A stretch of DNA of 56,570 bases from Actinomycetes bacterium (GCA_021803345.1 JAJZLS010000022.1:1-56570); one strand, 5' to 3'. Positions 25,142-34,439 are shown, counted from the stretch's first letter. Notes: a model not told the origin generated them from the letters alone. Numbers and translations: made by a program.

Positions 25142-25474
25142 CTAGTTTGGTTTTTTCCTCTTAAAAAACGACCGCCGGGAGGAGCGATTTATCTCATCCT
25201 CAATCCCAGGAATAGCATCGTTGACCACTTCCTCGGCACCTCTGAGCAATTCAGCAATGGCTTCTGGATCTTCGTCGGGTTCATCCTCAATCTTTGGCGG
25301 AACAAGTGATCCGTGCACCCATGCAGCATCGGCCAATCTTCTCTCATATTTTGGGCAACCTTCAGGGCAGCGCCAGGGAGCCTCCGGAGCCAAATCAAGC
25401 TGGCAATAGCGTGCCACCTCGCCAGACGGATAAGTCCTACTCTGAAAATGTTTGCATTCTTCGCGCATCGCCAT
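25142..25474 (-). CDS. Small Cys-containing protein, function unknown
   Basis: A 110-residue protein with four cysteines in the N-terminal third (7, 24, 36, 40) in the contexts EECKHF, RYCQL and WRCPEGCPKY, which could bind zinc or a cluster. The middle is acidic (EDEPDEDPEAIAELL) and the C-terminus strongly basic (RRSFFKRKKPN). I do not recognise a named family. The start is the ATG at 25474, preceded by GAGGTAGG; an alternative ATG lies two codons in. It converges with the ECH-like gene with a 4-base gap. Confidence 0.65.
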   Translation of the reverse strand: MAMREECKHFQSRTYPSGEVARYCQLDLAPEAPWRCPEGCPKYERRLADAAWVHGSLVPPKIEDEPDEDPEAIAELLRGAEEVVNDAIPGIEDEINRSSRRSFFKRKKPN

Positions 25475-25726
25475 TACAACCTACCTCACAGGGTTAGTGT
25501 GCCTCATACCATCTTAGATTACAGGCTCTGCTAACAGAGAGTTTTTCAAGCAACCATTGGAGGCATCTTCCGATGACGACCTTTATATGGGAAAACATGC
25601 TGGACTCGACTTCAATAACCACAATCGCTCTCCTGAAATGTTTTAAAAGATACTCAGAGCATCCCCAGCATTCTCAAAGCTTCACCGTACAGAATGTAAC
25701 TCGTAACATAAGTCGCAACAATTCGG

Positions 25727-27283
25727 GTGGTAAAAGTGGATAACGATCAGGATAAGAACTCAGCTGAAAATCAGCAACCAGAAGACGTCGGCGCCATTAA
25801 TCCAACAAACGAGGGTTCGGACCTCCATCAGCCTGAGTCGAGCATTTACAACCAGAATCAGCTCGATCAAACCGAGCAGTTCAGTGGGATGGGAGATGAC
25901 CAACCCACGGAGCCTAGATTCGATACAGAATCCGATAAAACGGAAGAGGTATCAGTAATTCCACAGTCACCATCTGGACACGAATCGTATCCTTCTACCC
26001 CAAAACCATTCCCGGAGCCTGATTACCCCCTCTCAGATTCCGGGAATGGTTCCCCCCTTTCTGGCTCTGAAAACACTGGAAGCAAGAAACAAAAGAAAAT
26101 CAGAGTGAAAAAACAAAGAAAACCACTCTCGCCTGTAGCCAAAGCCGCAGCCATTGCTGCGGTGGTTTCGCTTATACTCGGAGGTTCAGCAGGAGCCCTT
26201 ACAGCAAAGCTGACCTCAAATAACAACAGCAGCAGCAGCCCCGTACAGACTCCCACCTTTAGCAAAAATTCATCGGTTATAGCTTCCCCTACCGGCATTC
26301 AGGCAATTCTTTCCAAGGTCGAGCCGGCGGTTGTTGATATTCAAACCAGCGGCACCGTGAACCAGGGCGGGTTTTTCGGAGGCACCTCCAGTTTTCAAGC
26401 AGCTGGTACTGGAATGATCATCTCGTCCAACGGTGAAGTACTTACAAATAATCATGTCATAGCAAATGCAAGTACAATCAAAGTTCAGTTATTCAACCAG
26501 ACAAAGCTCTATAACGCGGTTGTAGTCGGCACCGATCCCACTCACGATGTGGCAGTAATTAAAATTGAAGGTGTTTCCAAGCTGCCGACAGTAAGTTTTG
26601 GGAAATCCTCCGCACTGCAAGTTGGTGACTCAGTGGTGGCGGTTGGAAACGCACTTGCACTTCAAGGTCTTCCCACTGTTACTCAAGGAATAGTTTCAGC
26701 CCTCCACAGGTCGATCACCACCAGCCCGAATGGGATTACCAGCTCAACGACACTCTCTGACATGATTCAAACTGATGCCCCAATTAATCCAGGTAACTCC
26801 GGCGGACCTTTGGTTGATTCAAACGGTCAGGTTATCGGTATGAATACAGCTATAATCTCAGGTACCGGGTCGCAGCCTGCACAAAACATAGGATTTGCAG
26901 AAGCTATTGACTCGGTGCTTCCGGTCGTACATCAAATACAAACGCATCCCAATTCAAGCAATGGCACTATCACCAATGGAAAGGCCTTCCTGGGCGTAGG
27001 TGTTGAGACCTTGACATCTCAAATTGCGAACCAAATTGGCTTACCGAGCAACCTAAAAGGTGTTCTTGTGGCACAGGTCGTACCAGGGTCACCAGCAAAT
27101 AACGCGGGAATAACTGCTGGTTCGGTCATTACCAAGGTTGATTCGACCAAAGTGACTACCGCCTCTCAACTTGTAAAAATAATTCAACAAAAATCGCCAG
27201 GTACCACAGTGACAATTTATTGGACAACTAGCAACGGATCTGGTTCTGCGGTTGTAACCTTAGGAAGTGCACCCACCGCATGA
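25727..27283 (+). CDS. HtrA/DegP-type membrane-anchored serine protease with PDZ domain
   Basis: A 518-residue trypsin-like protease. An acidic, Pro/Ser-rich cytoplasmic region (1-115) is followed by a basic stretch KKQKKIRVKKQRK and one membrane helix (about 136-160). The protease domain has His243 in LTNNHVIANAS, Asp274 in DPTHDVAVIKI and Ser358 in NPGNSGGPLV. A PDZ domain covers about 415-500 (GVLVAQVVPGSPANNAGI). The actinobacterial HtrA type degrades or senses misfolded envelope proteins. A response regulator and kinase follow on the same strand, like the mycobacterial mprAB-pepD arrangement. The start is GTG at 25727; GTG at 25736 is also possible. Confidence 0.93.
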   Translation: MVKVDNDQDKNSAENQQPEDVGAINPTNEGSDLHQPESSIYNQNQLDQTEQFSGMGDDQPTEPRFDTESDKTEEVSVIPQSPSGHESYPSTPKPFPEPDYPLSDSGNGSPLSGSENTGSKKQKKIRVKKQRKPLSPVAKAAAIAAVVSLILGGSAGALTAKLTSNNNSSSSPVQTPTFSKNSSVIASPTGIQAILSKVEPAVVDIQTSGTVNQGGFFGGTSSFQAAGTGMIISSNGEVLTNNHVIANASTIKVQLFNQTKLYNAVVVGTDPTHDVAVIKIEGVSKLPTVSFGKSSALQVGDSVVAVGNALALQGLPTVTQGIVSALHRSITTSPNGITSSTTLSDMIQTDAPINPGNSGGPLVDSNGQVIGMNTAIISGTGSQPAQNIGFAEAIDSVLPVVHQIQTHPNSSNGTITNGKAFLGVGVETLTSQIANQIGLPSNLKGVLVAQVVPGSPANNAGITAGSVITKVDSTKVTTASQLVKIIQQKSPGTTVTIYWTTSNGSGSAVVTLGSAPTA

Positions 27284-27330
27284 GTGCCAACATTACGTAC
27301 TTTCTAAACATATAGAGAAGGCAATCGAAA

Positions 27331-28056
27331 ATGCAACCGTCGCAGAAAAATGGAGACGCAGGCCGGATCCTGGTTGTGGATGATGAAACTCCGATAACCG
27401 AGCTTGTAACGATGGCTTTACGGTACGAGGGTTTCCAAATGGAACAGGCTCACTCTGGTCGTGAAGCAATTGACAAAGTGAGCCAGTTCCATCCAGACCT
27501 TATGATACTTGACATTATGATGCCGGATCTGGATGGATATGAAGTGGCGCGCAGACTACGCCAAGAAAATCAGCAAGTCCCAATAATATTTTTAACCGCG
27601 AAAGATGCGACAGAAGACAAAGTTCGAGGTCTTGAGATGGGTGGCGATGACTACGTTACCAAGCCTTTCAGCCTAGAAGAACTTTCCGCCAGAGTGGCAG
27701 CGATTCTAAGACGGACCAAGGGTGACAAGTCGGTATCTTCCCGATTGGTATTCGAAGATCTTGAACTAGATGAAGAGACCAGGGAAGTCTACAGAGGCGG
27801 AAAAGTCATTGAACTAACCGCAACTGAATTTAGACTGTTGAGATTTTTAATGTTGAACGCCAGACGTGTCGTTTCCAAAGCTCAAATACTTGACCACGTT
27901 TGGGAGTACGACTTCGGTGGAGATGCCAACATAGTGGAGACCTATATTTCCTATCTGCGTAAAAAGATAGGTTCCACCGATGACTCTCCACTAATTAAAA
28001 CAATAAGAGGTGTCGGCTACTCACTTCGGAGCAATTCCAGTTCAAAAGCAGGTTAG
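27331..28056 (+). CDS. OmpR-family response regulator (MprA/TcrX-like)
   Basis: A 241-residue regulator. The receiver has ILVVDDETP, phospho-acceptor Asp61 in MILDIMMPD and Lys in YVTKPFSL. The C-terminal winged helix has LTATEFRLLRFLMLNARRVV, DHVWEYDFGGDANIVETYISYLRKK split across it, and ends RGVGYSLR. It lies 47 bp after the HtrA gene and 7 bp before the kinase, in one probable envelope-stress operon. Confidence 0.94.
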   Translation: MQPSQKNGDAGRILVVDDETPITELVTMALRYEGFQMEQAHSGREAIDKVSQFHPDLMILDIMMPDLDGYEVARRLRQENQQVPIIFLTAKDATEDKVRGLEMGGDDYVTKPFSLEELSARVAAILRRTKGDKSVSSRLVFEDLELDEETREVYRGGKVIELTATEFRLLRFLMLNARRVVSKAQILDHVWEYDFGGDANIVETYISYLRKKIGSTDDSPLIKTIRGVGYSLRSNSSSKAG

Positions 28057-28063
28057 AACCTAG

Positions 28064-29590
28064 GTGCGAATGAAGAAACTGTCGCTAAAGGCCCGACTGG
28101 TGGTCACAGTGACAACCTTACTATTTGTGGGCGTTTTCATTTCCGATATCGCAACATATTCCGCCCTTAAGTCCTTTCTTGTGTCAAAACTTGACCAACA
28201 ACTTGCAGCAGCGGTTCATCCAGCTTCCAGAGCCCTAGACAGAGCTATGCTTGGTCAGATTCAAAATGAAGCAGCCTTTTCTTTCGTACCTTACGGCAGC
28301 TACGGCGAATTAATTAATAAAAATGGAGCCTCATTCATAGCTGCATTTGTTCAAAGTCCAAACCAGGCCGGGTCACCCCCCAACATACCCCAGCTCAAAC
28401 AAAAGGGGCTTCCGCTACCCCTGGATGTCCCATTCAATGTGGGAAGCATAGATGATCCAACAATGAATTACCGGGTTATCGCGGAAAAAGACCCTACAAC
28501 CGGGGCTACCACTATCCTGGCAATACCTTTGACTGGGGTTACAGATACTCTCTCCAGACTAATATTAATCGAGTTGCTCGTATCTCTCGGTGCCTTGATT
28601 ATCCTTGTAGGCAGCGGGTGGTATCTGGTGTCTCTTGGTCTTAAACCCCTGGATAAGATGGCGGAAACGGCGAACCGAATTTCAGAAGGAGACCTTGGGG
28701 CAAGAGTTGAAACCAATTCAGGCCAGGGAACCGAAGTGGCGCGCCTGGCAAGAGCATTGAACTCGATGCTTAGTCAGCTAGTAACCGCTTTAGAGCGCCG
28801 CGGTCAGTCCGAAGCAAAACTCAGAAGGTTTGTTGCCGACGCCTCTCATGAACTTAGAACCCCACTTACCTCCATTCGAGGCTATGCAGAGCTGGTAAGA
28901 AATCGATCCGCGTTTCTTGACGAGTCGGAAACAAAAAGGGCTATGGAAAGAATTGAATCCGAATCGATCCGAATGGGTAGCCTGGTCGAAGACCTTTTAC
29001 TCCTAGCCAGACTGGATCAGAATCGTCCGATGGAAAAAGTTCCTGTAGATCTATCCGAAATTGCAGTTGACCTCGTCCAGGACTTTCATACCGTCGATCC
29101 GTGTCGAAACATAGAAACCGAATTGGAACAGGACCTGTGGGTGATGGGCGATAGAAATCGCCTCTCGCAAGTGGTCGCCAATCTGCTCTCAAATGTGCGC
29201 TACCACACTCCGGACTGCACGCCTGCCAAAATAACAGCATCCAAAATAACTGCTGAGCAGCTCGATCATTTTCAAGGAATACCGGTGACCCGTGCCGATG
29301 ACAATGATTTCGGAATTAATCTCCAAAATGAATTCGAAATCATCAGATTTACAGTCTCCGATAGCGGTCCAGGAATCGATGAAGCTTCTCTCAAAAATGT
29401 ATTTGAAAGATTTTACCGAACAGAATCATCTAGATCCAGAGACTCCGGGGGAACCGGGCTTGGACTCTCGCTCGTGGCATCTATCGTTAAAGCTCACAAC
29501 GGAAGCGCCTGGGTGGCAAGCAATGGCATCGGAAGTGGATCCACATTTGGCTTCGATCTGATCCTCGACGTTAGCAATGATGGCGAATAA
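28064..29590 (+). CDS. Sensor histidine kinase (MprB/TcrY-like)
   Basis: A 508-residue membrane kinase. Helices are about 12-34 and 166-190 with an extracytoplasmic sensor between them. HAMP is about 190-242, HisKA has His262 in ADASHELRTPLTSIRGYAEL, and HATPase motifs are NLLSNVRYHTP, DSGPGIDEA and GGTGLGLSLV. About 40 residues are inserted between the N and G1 boxes (ITAEQLDHFQGIPVTRADDN region), longer than usual. GTG start. It is the cognate kinase of the regulator just upstream. Confidence 0.93.
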   Translation: MRMKKLSLKARLVVTVTTLLFVGVFISDIATYSALKSFLVSKLDQQLAAAVHPASRALDRAMLGQIQNEAAFSFVPYGSYGELINKNGASFIAAFVQSPNQAGSPPNIPQLKQKGLPLPLDVPFNVGSIDDPTMNYRVIAEKDPTTGATTILAIPLTGVTDTLSRLILIELLVSLGALIILVGSGWYLVSLGLKPLDKMAETANRISEGDLGARVETNSGQGTEVARLARALNSMLSQLVTALERRGQSEAKLRRFVADASHELRTPLTSIRGYAELVRNRSAFLDESETKRAMERIESESIRMGSLVEDLLLLARLDQNRPMEKVPVDLSEIAVDLVQDFHTVDPCRNIETELEQDLWVMGDRNRLSQVVANLLSNVRYHTPDCTPAKITASKITAEQLDHFQGIPVTRADDNDFGINLQNEFEIIRFTVSDSGPGIDEASLKNVFERFYRTESSRSRDSGGTGLGLSLVASIVKAHNGSAWVASNGIGSGSTFGFDLILDVSNDGE

Positions 29591-29732
29591 AATTCAGTTT
29601 GGTTAAAGAAATCCTCATATAAGGTTACTTTCACCGACTCCAGATATTGAAATCGAAATAAATTGGATCACTTTTTGCATTAAATTATCCCAACCAGTGG
29701 ATAGCTGGTAAAAAATTTGCAAGACTCTTCGC

Positions 29733-30494
29733 ATGGAGCTAAGCAATCTTAAACAGCATTTCAAAAAAGAAGTCCAAACTTTCAGCAACCTATGCCAGTC
29801 GACTTTAGATCATGCAGTGCCGACTTGTCCCGGATGGACGGTGCAGGATCTGATCGAACATCTCGGTACCGTACACAGACGAGCAGCAGCTCGAGTTGGA
29901 TCAGTAACAGATCCAACCAGCTTTGAATTGGATATCCCAAATGATTCGCAGGAGATTTTAAACTGGTTCGAAAAAGGTTGGCAAGAACTTTATGAGATCT
30001 TCGAATCCAACGATTCAGATTATCCCGCCTGGAACTGGACAGGGACCAACCTGACACTTGGATGGATGATCCGTCGACAAGCCCACGAAGCGGCAATTCA
30101 TCGATACGACGCCGAACTGGCACAGATGGGTCTTCCGAATTTAAATTCATTCAAGTCATTGCCGGCAGAATCACTTCCCTTCGGTTTTGACCCTGACTTT
30201 GCGGTAGACGGCTTAAATGAAAGACTGGAGGTGTCCATAGGAGGAAAACCCCACCTTAAAGCAAACCTCCCAGGTTCAATTCACCTCCATGCAACTGACG
30301 CCGACGCAGAGTGGACTATTACCATAACTGAAGGAATCGTTACAGTTGCAAGAGACCACCAGAAGGCCGATGCGGCAATTCGAGCTACTGCATCAGAGCT
30401 TTACCTTTGGAGCTGGGATAGGTTGCCGGTTGAAATACTTGAGCACTTTGGCAATATCGATGTGATCGAGGCCTGGAAGAAGCTGCCCGGATGA
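29733..30494 (+). CDS. Maleylpyruvate isomerase family mycothiol-dependent enzyme
   Basis: A 253-residue protein with the DinB-like four-helix N-terminal domain and a C-terminal SCP2-like domain. The opening pattern TCPGWTVQDLIEHLGTVHRRAA, with His43 and His48, and RRQAHEAAIHRYDAEL, with His118 and His123, are typical of the actinobacterial family; these histidines likely bind a divalent metal. Members use or are thought to use mycothiol. The substrate is unknown. This protein is one of the reasons for the actinobacterial assignment. Confidence 0.85.
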   Translation: MELSNLKQHFKKEVQTFSNLCQSTLDHAVPTCPGWTVQDLIEHLGTVHRRAAARVGSVTDPTSFELDIPNDSQEILNWFEKGWQELYEIFESNDSDYPAWNWTGTNLTLGWMIRRQAHEAAIHRYDAELAQMGLPNLNSFKSLPAESLPFGFDPDFAVDGLNERLEVSIGGKPHLKANLPGSIHLHATDADAEWTITITEGIVTVARDHQKADAAIRATASELYLWSWDRLPVEILEHFGNIDVIEAWKKLPG

Positions 30495-30582
30495 GGCGGA
30501 CGGGCAATCACATTCTCAAAATTCCCCTATGTACTCAGATACCAGTTGCTAGGGGCACCAATTTTGAAATACGGCTAGGAAT

Positions 30583-30622
30583 TGTCGAGATGCTCAAGCC
30601 TAAAGACCTGAGCATCTCGACA
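30583..30622. terminator. Inverted repeat between convergent genes
   Basis: Fourteen-base arms TGTCGAGATGCTCA and TGAGCATCTCGACA pair perfectly around a 12-base loop. It lies between the ends of the maleylpyruvate-isomerase-like gene and sufB, so it may terminate both strands. No T-run is present on either strand. The base of the stem, TGTCGAG, is the same as in the terminator at 21615-21648. Confidence 0.55.
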
Positions 30623-30651
30623 TAGCTACAAATTACTGCTTTAAGATTGTT

Positions 30652-32052
30652 TTACCCTATTGAGCCATCCATTTGTAATTCTATGAGACGGCTCCATTCC
30701 ACTGCATACTCCATCGGAAGTGTTCTTGTAATTGGCTCGATAAACCCGTTTACAATCAAACTCATTGCCTGAGACTCTGAAAGTCCTCGGGACATAAGGT
30801 AGAAGAGCTGATCATCTCCAACTTTTGATACGGTGGCTTCATGACCAATCTGGGCGTCTCTCTCCTCCACTTCCATATATGGTTTTGTCTCAGAAATTGA
30901 GTAGTCATCAAGCAACAGTGCGTCACACCTTACAAAACTTTTTGAGCCTGTGGCACCCTGATCCACATGAACCAAGCCCCGGTAAGTGGAAGTTCCACCA
31001 TCTTTAGATATGGATTTGGAAACAATTGTTGAGGTAGTTTCTGGAGCTGCATGGACCATTTTGGCTCCTGCATCTTGATGTTGCCCTTCGCCCGCATAAG
31101 CTACCGAGAGTACCTCTCCCGAGGCCTTGGGTCCAACCAGATAGACCGCAGGATACTTCATCGTCAGACGCGAACCAATGTTACCGTCGATCCATTCGAC
31201 TCTTGCCTCTGCCTCAGCTCGAGCCCTCTTTGTCACAAGGTTGTAAACATTGTTAGACCAGTTCTGGATGGTGGTATACGTAATCCGGGCCCCAGGCTTT
31301 GCAATCAGCTCTACAACTGCCGAGTGCAACGAATCGGTACTGTAAACGGGTGCAGAGCAGCCCTCAATATAGTGAACCTGAGAACCCTCATCCGCAATAA
31401 TCAGGGTTCTTTCAAATTGCCCCATGTTCTCCGCATTTATACGGAAATAGGCTTGAAGCGGCATCTCAACCTTAACTCCAGGCGGCACGTAAATAAATGA
31501 TCCACCCGACCATACGGCGCTGTTCAGTGCGGCAAACTTATTGTCATTAGGAGGAATGACGGTACCAAAATAGGAACGAACAATCTCTGGGTACTCTCTA
31601 AGCGCAGTATCCATGTCGGTAAATATCACACCCTGAGTCTCAAGATCCTCACGGTTTTTGTGATACACCACTTCGGACTCATACTGAGCTGTCACTCCTG
31701 ATAGATACTTTCGTTCTGCCTCAGGGATACCGAGCTTTTCGTACGTACGCTTGACTGACTCAGGCAACTGATCCCATGAGTTAACTTGCTTCTCGGTAGG
31801 CTTGATGTAGTAAAAAATATCTTGAAAGTCAAGATCAGGCATGTTAACCGCAAACCAGGGAGCCATAGGCTTTTTCTCAAAATAGCGCAGTGAACGCAAC
31901 CGGAAGGTACGCATCCACTCGGGCTCCCCCTTCATCCATGACATTTCCTTGACTATTTCTTCGTTTAGTCCCTTCTTGGGCTTGAAAACATAGTCCTCAA
32001 CGTCAGACCATCCGAGTTGGTATTTGCCAAGATCTAGATCAGCTGTAGACAT
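30652..32052 (-). CDS. sufB: Fe-S cluster assembly protein SufB
   Basis: A 466-residue core subunit of the SufBCD scaffold. Typical SufB stretches are [39 protein letters not shown], the cysteine motif [27 protein letters not shown], and the C-terminal [11 protein letters not shown]...[17 protein letters not shown] chose the ATG at 32052, which has AAAGGCGG at a good distance; an upstream in-frame start at 32085 adds 11 unlikely residues. It stands alone, separate from sufD and both sufC genes, downstream of a strong palindrome. Confidence 0.95.
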   Translation of the reverse strand: MSTADLDLGKYQLGWSDVEDYVFKPKKGLNEEIVKEMSWMKGEPEWMRTFRLRSLRYFEKKPMAPWFAVNMPDLDFQDIFYYIKPTEKQVNSWDQLPESVKRTYEKLGIPEAERKYLSGVTAQYESEVVYHKNREDLETQGVIFTDMDTALREYPEIVRSYFGTVIPPNDNKFAALNSAVWSGGSFIYVPPGVKVEMPLQAYFRINAENMGQFERTLIIADEGSQVHYIEGCSAPVYSTDSLHSAVVELIAKPGARITYTTIQNWSNNVYNLVTKRARAEAEARVEWIDGNIGSRLTMKYPAVYLVGPKASGEVLSVAYAGEGQHQDAGAKMVHAAPETTSTIVSKSISKDGGTSTYRGLVHVDQGATGSKSFVRCDALLLDDYSISETKPYMEVEERDAQIGHEATVSKVGDDQLFYLMSRGLSESQAMSLIVNGFIEPITRTLPMEYAVEWSRLIELQMDGSIG

Positions 32053-32088
32053 ACTTGATCCGCCTTTAAAGATTTCGAAAACCACTTA

Positions 32089-32104
32089 TAGGTTTATTTA
32101 CCTA
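32089..32104. promoter_or_regulatory. Inverted repeat TAGGT-N6-ACCTA in the sufB upstream region
   Basis: TAGGT and ACCTA flank TTATTT, 37 bases upstream of the sufB ATG and inside the likely promoter or leader. The half-sites resemble those of IdeR/DtxR iron-regulator boxes (TAGGT-N7-ACCTA), but the spacing is one base short. Confidence 0.3.
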
Positions 32105-32122
32105 CATTCTAAAGCACTAATC

Positions 32123-32150
32123 AATTATTCCTATCTAGATAGGAATAATT
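32123..32150. promoter_or_regulatory. Perfect 28-bp palindrome upstream of sufB, candidate suf operator
   Basis: AATTATTCCTATCT followed directly by its exact complement AGATAGGAATAATT. It lies 71 bp upstream of the sufB ATG. The right half is repeated exactly at 24228-24241 upstream of sufD, and the CCTAT-N4-ATAGG core with ATAGGAGTAAT recurs at 15113-15134 upstream of sufC. A homodimeric regulator binding here is the simplest reading. Confidence 0.7.
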
Positions 32151-32375
32151 CAAGTTAAAAATGGCCGCCTCAGGTACTTCATCATCATGCTAGCCAAACT
32201 GAAACCAGTACTTACAACCGAGGTGTCCAATCTCATTTGCAAGTTTCAGAGATTTGTAGGACCCTGAAATCCAGGACATGAATTGATGCAGATCAACTGA
32301 ACCGGCCCCTAAAGCCTCCAGAATCAAAAATGTTCGGGAACAGCAAGGCACGGCATACAACTAACCTTGATACCA
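32151..32375. other. Remaining upstream region between sufB and the oligopeptidase gene
   Basis: Together with the two inverted repeats above this makes a gap of over 300 bp between divergent starts. No gene is apparent. A 14-base sequence CCGGCCCCTAAAGC at 32302-32315 recurs exactly at 32412-32425 inside the oligopeptidase coding region. Confidence 0.5.
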
Positions 32376-34439
32376 ATGACAACTCTTGAAGAACTTTTCG
32401 ATAACGCTGGTCCGGCCCCTAAAGCTAACCGAATTCCAACCACCCTAAGTCACTTTTCTGACCAGAGAATTGACGAGTATTACTGGCTAAAAGACAAAGA
32501 CTCACCTGAAGTAATCCAGCTGCTAAAAGAAGAAAATCTCTACTGTGAGAAGGTCATGGGACCTCTCACACAGCTCAAAGAGGAACTCTTTCACGAAATC
32601 AAGTCACGAATAAAAGAAACCGACCTCTCGGTTCCAGTCCGTCACAAAAATTATTTCTATTCCACCAAGACCGAGGAAGGACTTCAGTATCCGATTCACA
32701 TAAGAAAACGTCAGGGCTCCGACCGCGAAGAAATACTTCTGGATGAAAATATGGAAGCACAAAATAACCAGTTTTTTGCTCTGGGAGGGCTTTATGTATC
32801 CCCAGACGAGGAACTTGTAGCATACCTGATCGACAACAACGGATCAGAACTATATTCGCTTACCGTAAGAAGCATCGCCAAGCCGGAAATAGTGGTTGCA
32901 ACATTAGACGATTGCTATTACGGCCTCGCGTGGTCGCTCGATTCCAAATCAATTTACTATACAAAAACTGATGACCAAATGCGACCCTACCAAATTTGGA
33001 AACTCAATCTGGAAACCTGTGCCAGTGAAGTGATATTTCAAGAAGATGATGAAGGTTTTTATATTGGAATAGGTACAACCAAAGACGAAAAATTCATAGT
33101 TATAGAATGTGGCTCCAAAACCACCACCCAATCGTTTATCATCGACGCAGCCGACAGCAATGCAAAGCCGATGCCATTTACGGACAGAGTAAAGGATCTG
33201 GAATACTCGGTTGAACATCATGGTGACAGTTTCTTCGTTGTTTCGAACCGAGACAATCCAAATTTTAGTCTGATGCGGGTGGACCAGAATATTCATGATC
33301 ACAGAGCGTGGGTACCCTATCTAGAGTCAGAACAAGACGTTCGATTACTTGGTATTGAAGTGTTCACCCGCTATTTGGCGCTGCTGGAAAGGCAGAACGC
33401 TGTTACTCGACTGAGAGTCGTCGATCTAGAAACCAAAGAAATCTACGAGATTGAAAAAGGGGAGGAAGTTTCCACCATTTACATTGGCGACAATGAAGAG
33501 TTCGAATCAGAGATTCTGAGATACGAATATACCTCAATGATTACTCCACGTTCAGTATTCGAAATCAACATGAAAAGCAGAGAAATCACCCTACTCAAAC
33601 GTAGCGAAGTATTGGGAACTTTCAGTAGCTCTAATTACAAAACTATTAGGGTATGGGCTAATGCCGACGATGGGTCAAAGATACCGGTATCTCTCCTGTG
33701 CCGGAGTGACGTCTCTCCTAGCTCTAGCGGTCACCCGGTGGTAATTTACGGTTACGGTTCCTACGAACATTCCATAGATCCAACATTCTCCTCAATGCGA
33801 CTCAGCCTTGTCGACCGTGGTGTCGTCTTTGCCATCGCTCACGTAAGAGGAGGTGGAGAGTTAGGAAGAAACTGGTACCTGGATGGAAAGTTTGACAAAA
33901 AACCCAACACCTTTACGGATTTTATTACCGCCACGCAGTCTCTGATAGACCTTGGTTGGGCAGATCCAAATAGAATCGCAGCCCGAGGCGGCAGCGCAGG
34001 AGGAATGCTGATGGGAGCAGTTGCCAACCTTGCAGCTGAAAAGTATAAAGCCATAGTCGCCGAAGTTCCATTCGTTGACTGTCTGACCACAATACTGGAT
34101 CCTTCACTCCCTCTAACCATCTTCGAATGGGAAGAGTGGGGCAACCCAGTCGAGGATCAAAATATCTACAATACGATGAAGTCTTACTCACCATATGACA
34201 ATGTAACCAACCAGCAGTACCCAATGATTCTTGTTACTGCGGGACTCAACGATCCCAGAGTTTCATACTGGGAACCAGCCAAATGGGTTCACAAACTCCG
34301 AAGCACCAGCAATAATGCCAGGGTGATTCTTAAGACTGAAATGGAAGCAGGTCACCAGGGTCCATCAGGCCGCTACGAAATTTGGAACGATGAAGCATTC
34401 GTTTATGCGTTCCTACTTAGCGCCCTCGAACTTGCCTAG
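32376..34439 (+). CDS. ptrB: Oligopeptidase B-type S9 prolyl oligopeptidase family protease
   Basis: A 687-residue cytoplasmic serine peptidase. An N-terminal beta-propeller (from DEYYWLKDKDSPEV) gates the C-terminal alpha/beta hydrolase domain. The catalytic triad is Ser540 in RGGSAGGMLMG, Asp in VTAGLNDPRVSYWEP and His in MEAGHQGPSGR. SYDNV-like SPYDNV and DPRVSYWEPAKWVHKLR are oligopeptidase B hallmarks, suggesting cleavage of short peptides after Arg/Lys. I chose the ATG at 32376 over a TTG three codons earlier; no strong ribosome binding site distinguishes them. It converges with the next gene, overlapping by 4 bases. Confidence 0.93.
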   Translation: MTTLEELFDNAGPAPKANRIPTTLSHFSDQRIDEYYWLKDKDSPEVIQLLKEENLYCEKVMGPLTQLKEELFHEIKSRIKETDLSVPVRHKNYFYSTKTEEGLQYPIHIRKRQGSDREEILLDENMEAQNNQFFALGGLYVSPDEELVAYLIDNNGSELYSLTVRSIAKPEIVVATLDDCYYGLAWSLDSKSIYYTKTDDQMRPYQIWKLNLETCASEVIFQEDDEGFYIGIGTTKDEKFIVIECGSKTTTQSFIIDAADSNAKPMPFTDRVKDLEYSVEHHGDSFFVVSNRDNPNFSLMRVDQNIHDHRAWVPYLESEQDVRLLGIEVFTRYLALLERQNAVTRLRVVDLETKEIYEIEKGEEVSTIYIGDNEEFESEILRYEYTSMITPRSVFEINMKSREITLLKRSEVLGTFSSSNYKTIRVWANADDGSKIPVSLLCRSDVSPSSSGHPVVIYGYGSYEHSIDPTFSSMRLSLVDRGVVFAIAHVRGGGELGRNWYLDGKFDKKPNTFTDFITATQSLIDLGWADPNRIAARGGSAGGMLMGAVANLAAEKYKAIVAEVPFVDCLTTILDPSLPLTIFEWEEWGNPVEDQNIYNTMKSYSPYDNVTNQQYPMILVTAGLNDPRVSYWEPAKWVHKLRSTSNNARVILKTEMEAGHQGPSGRYEIWNDEAFVYAFLLSALELA

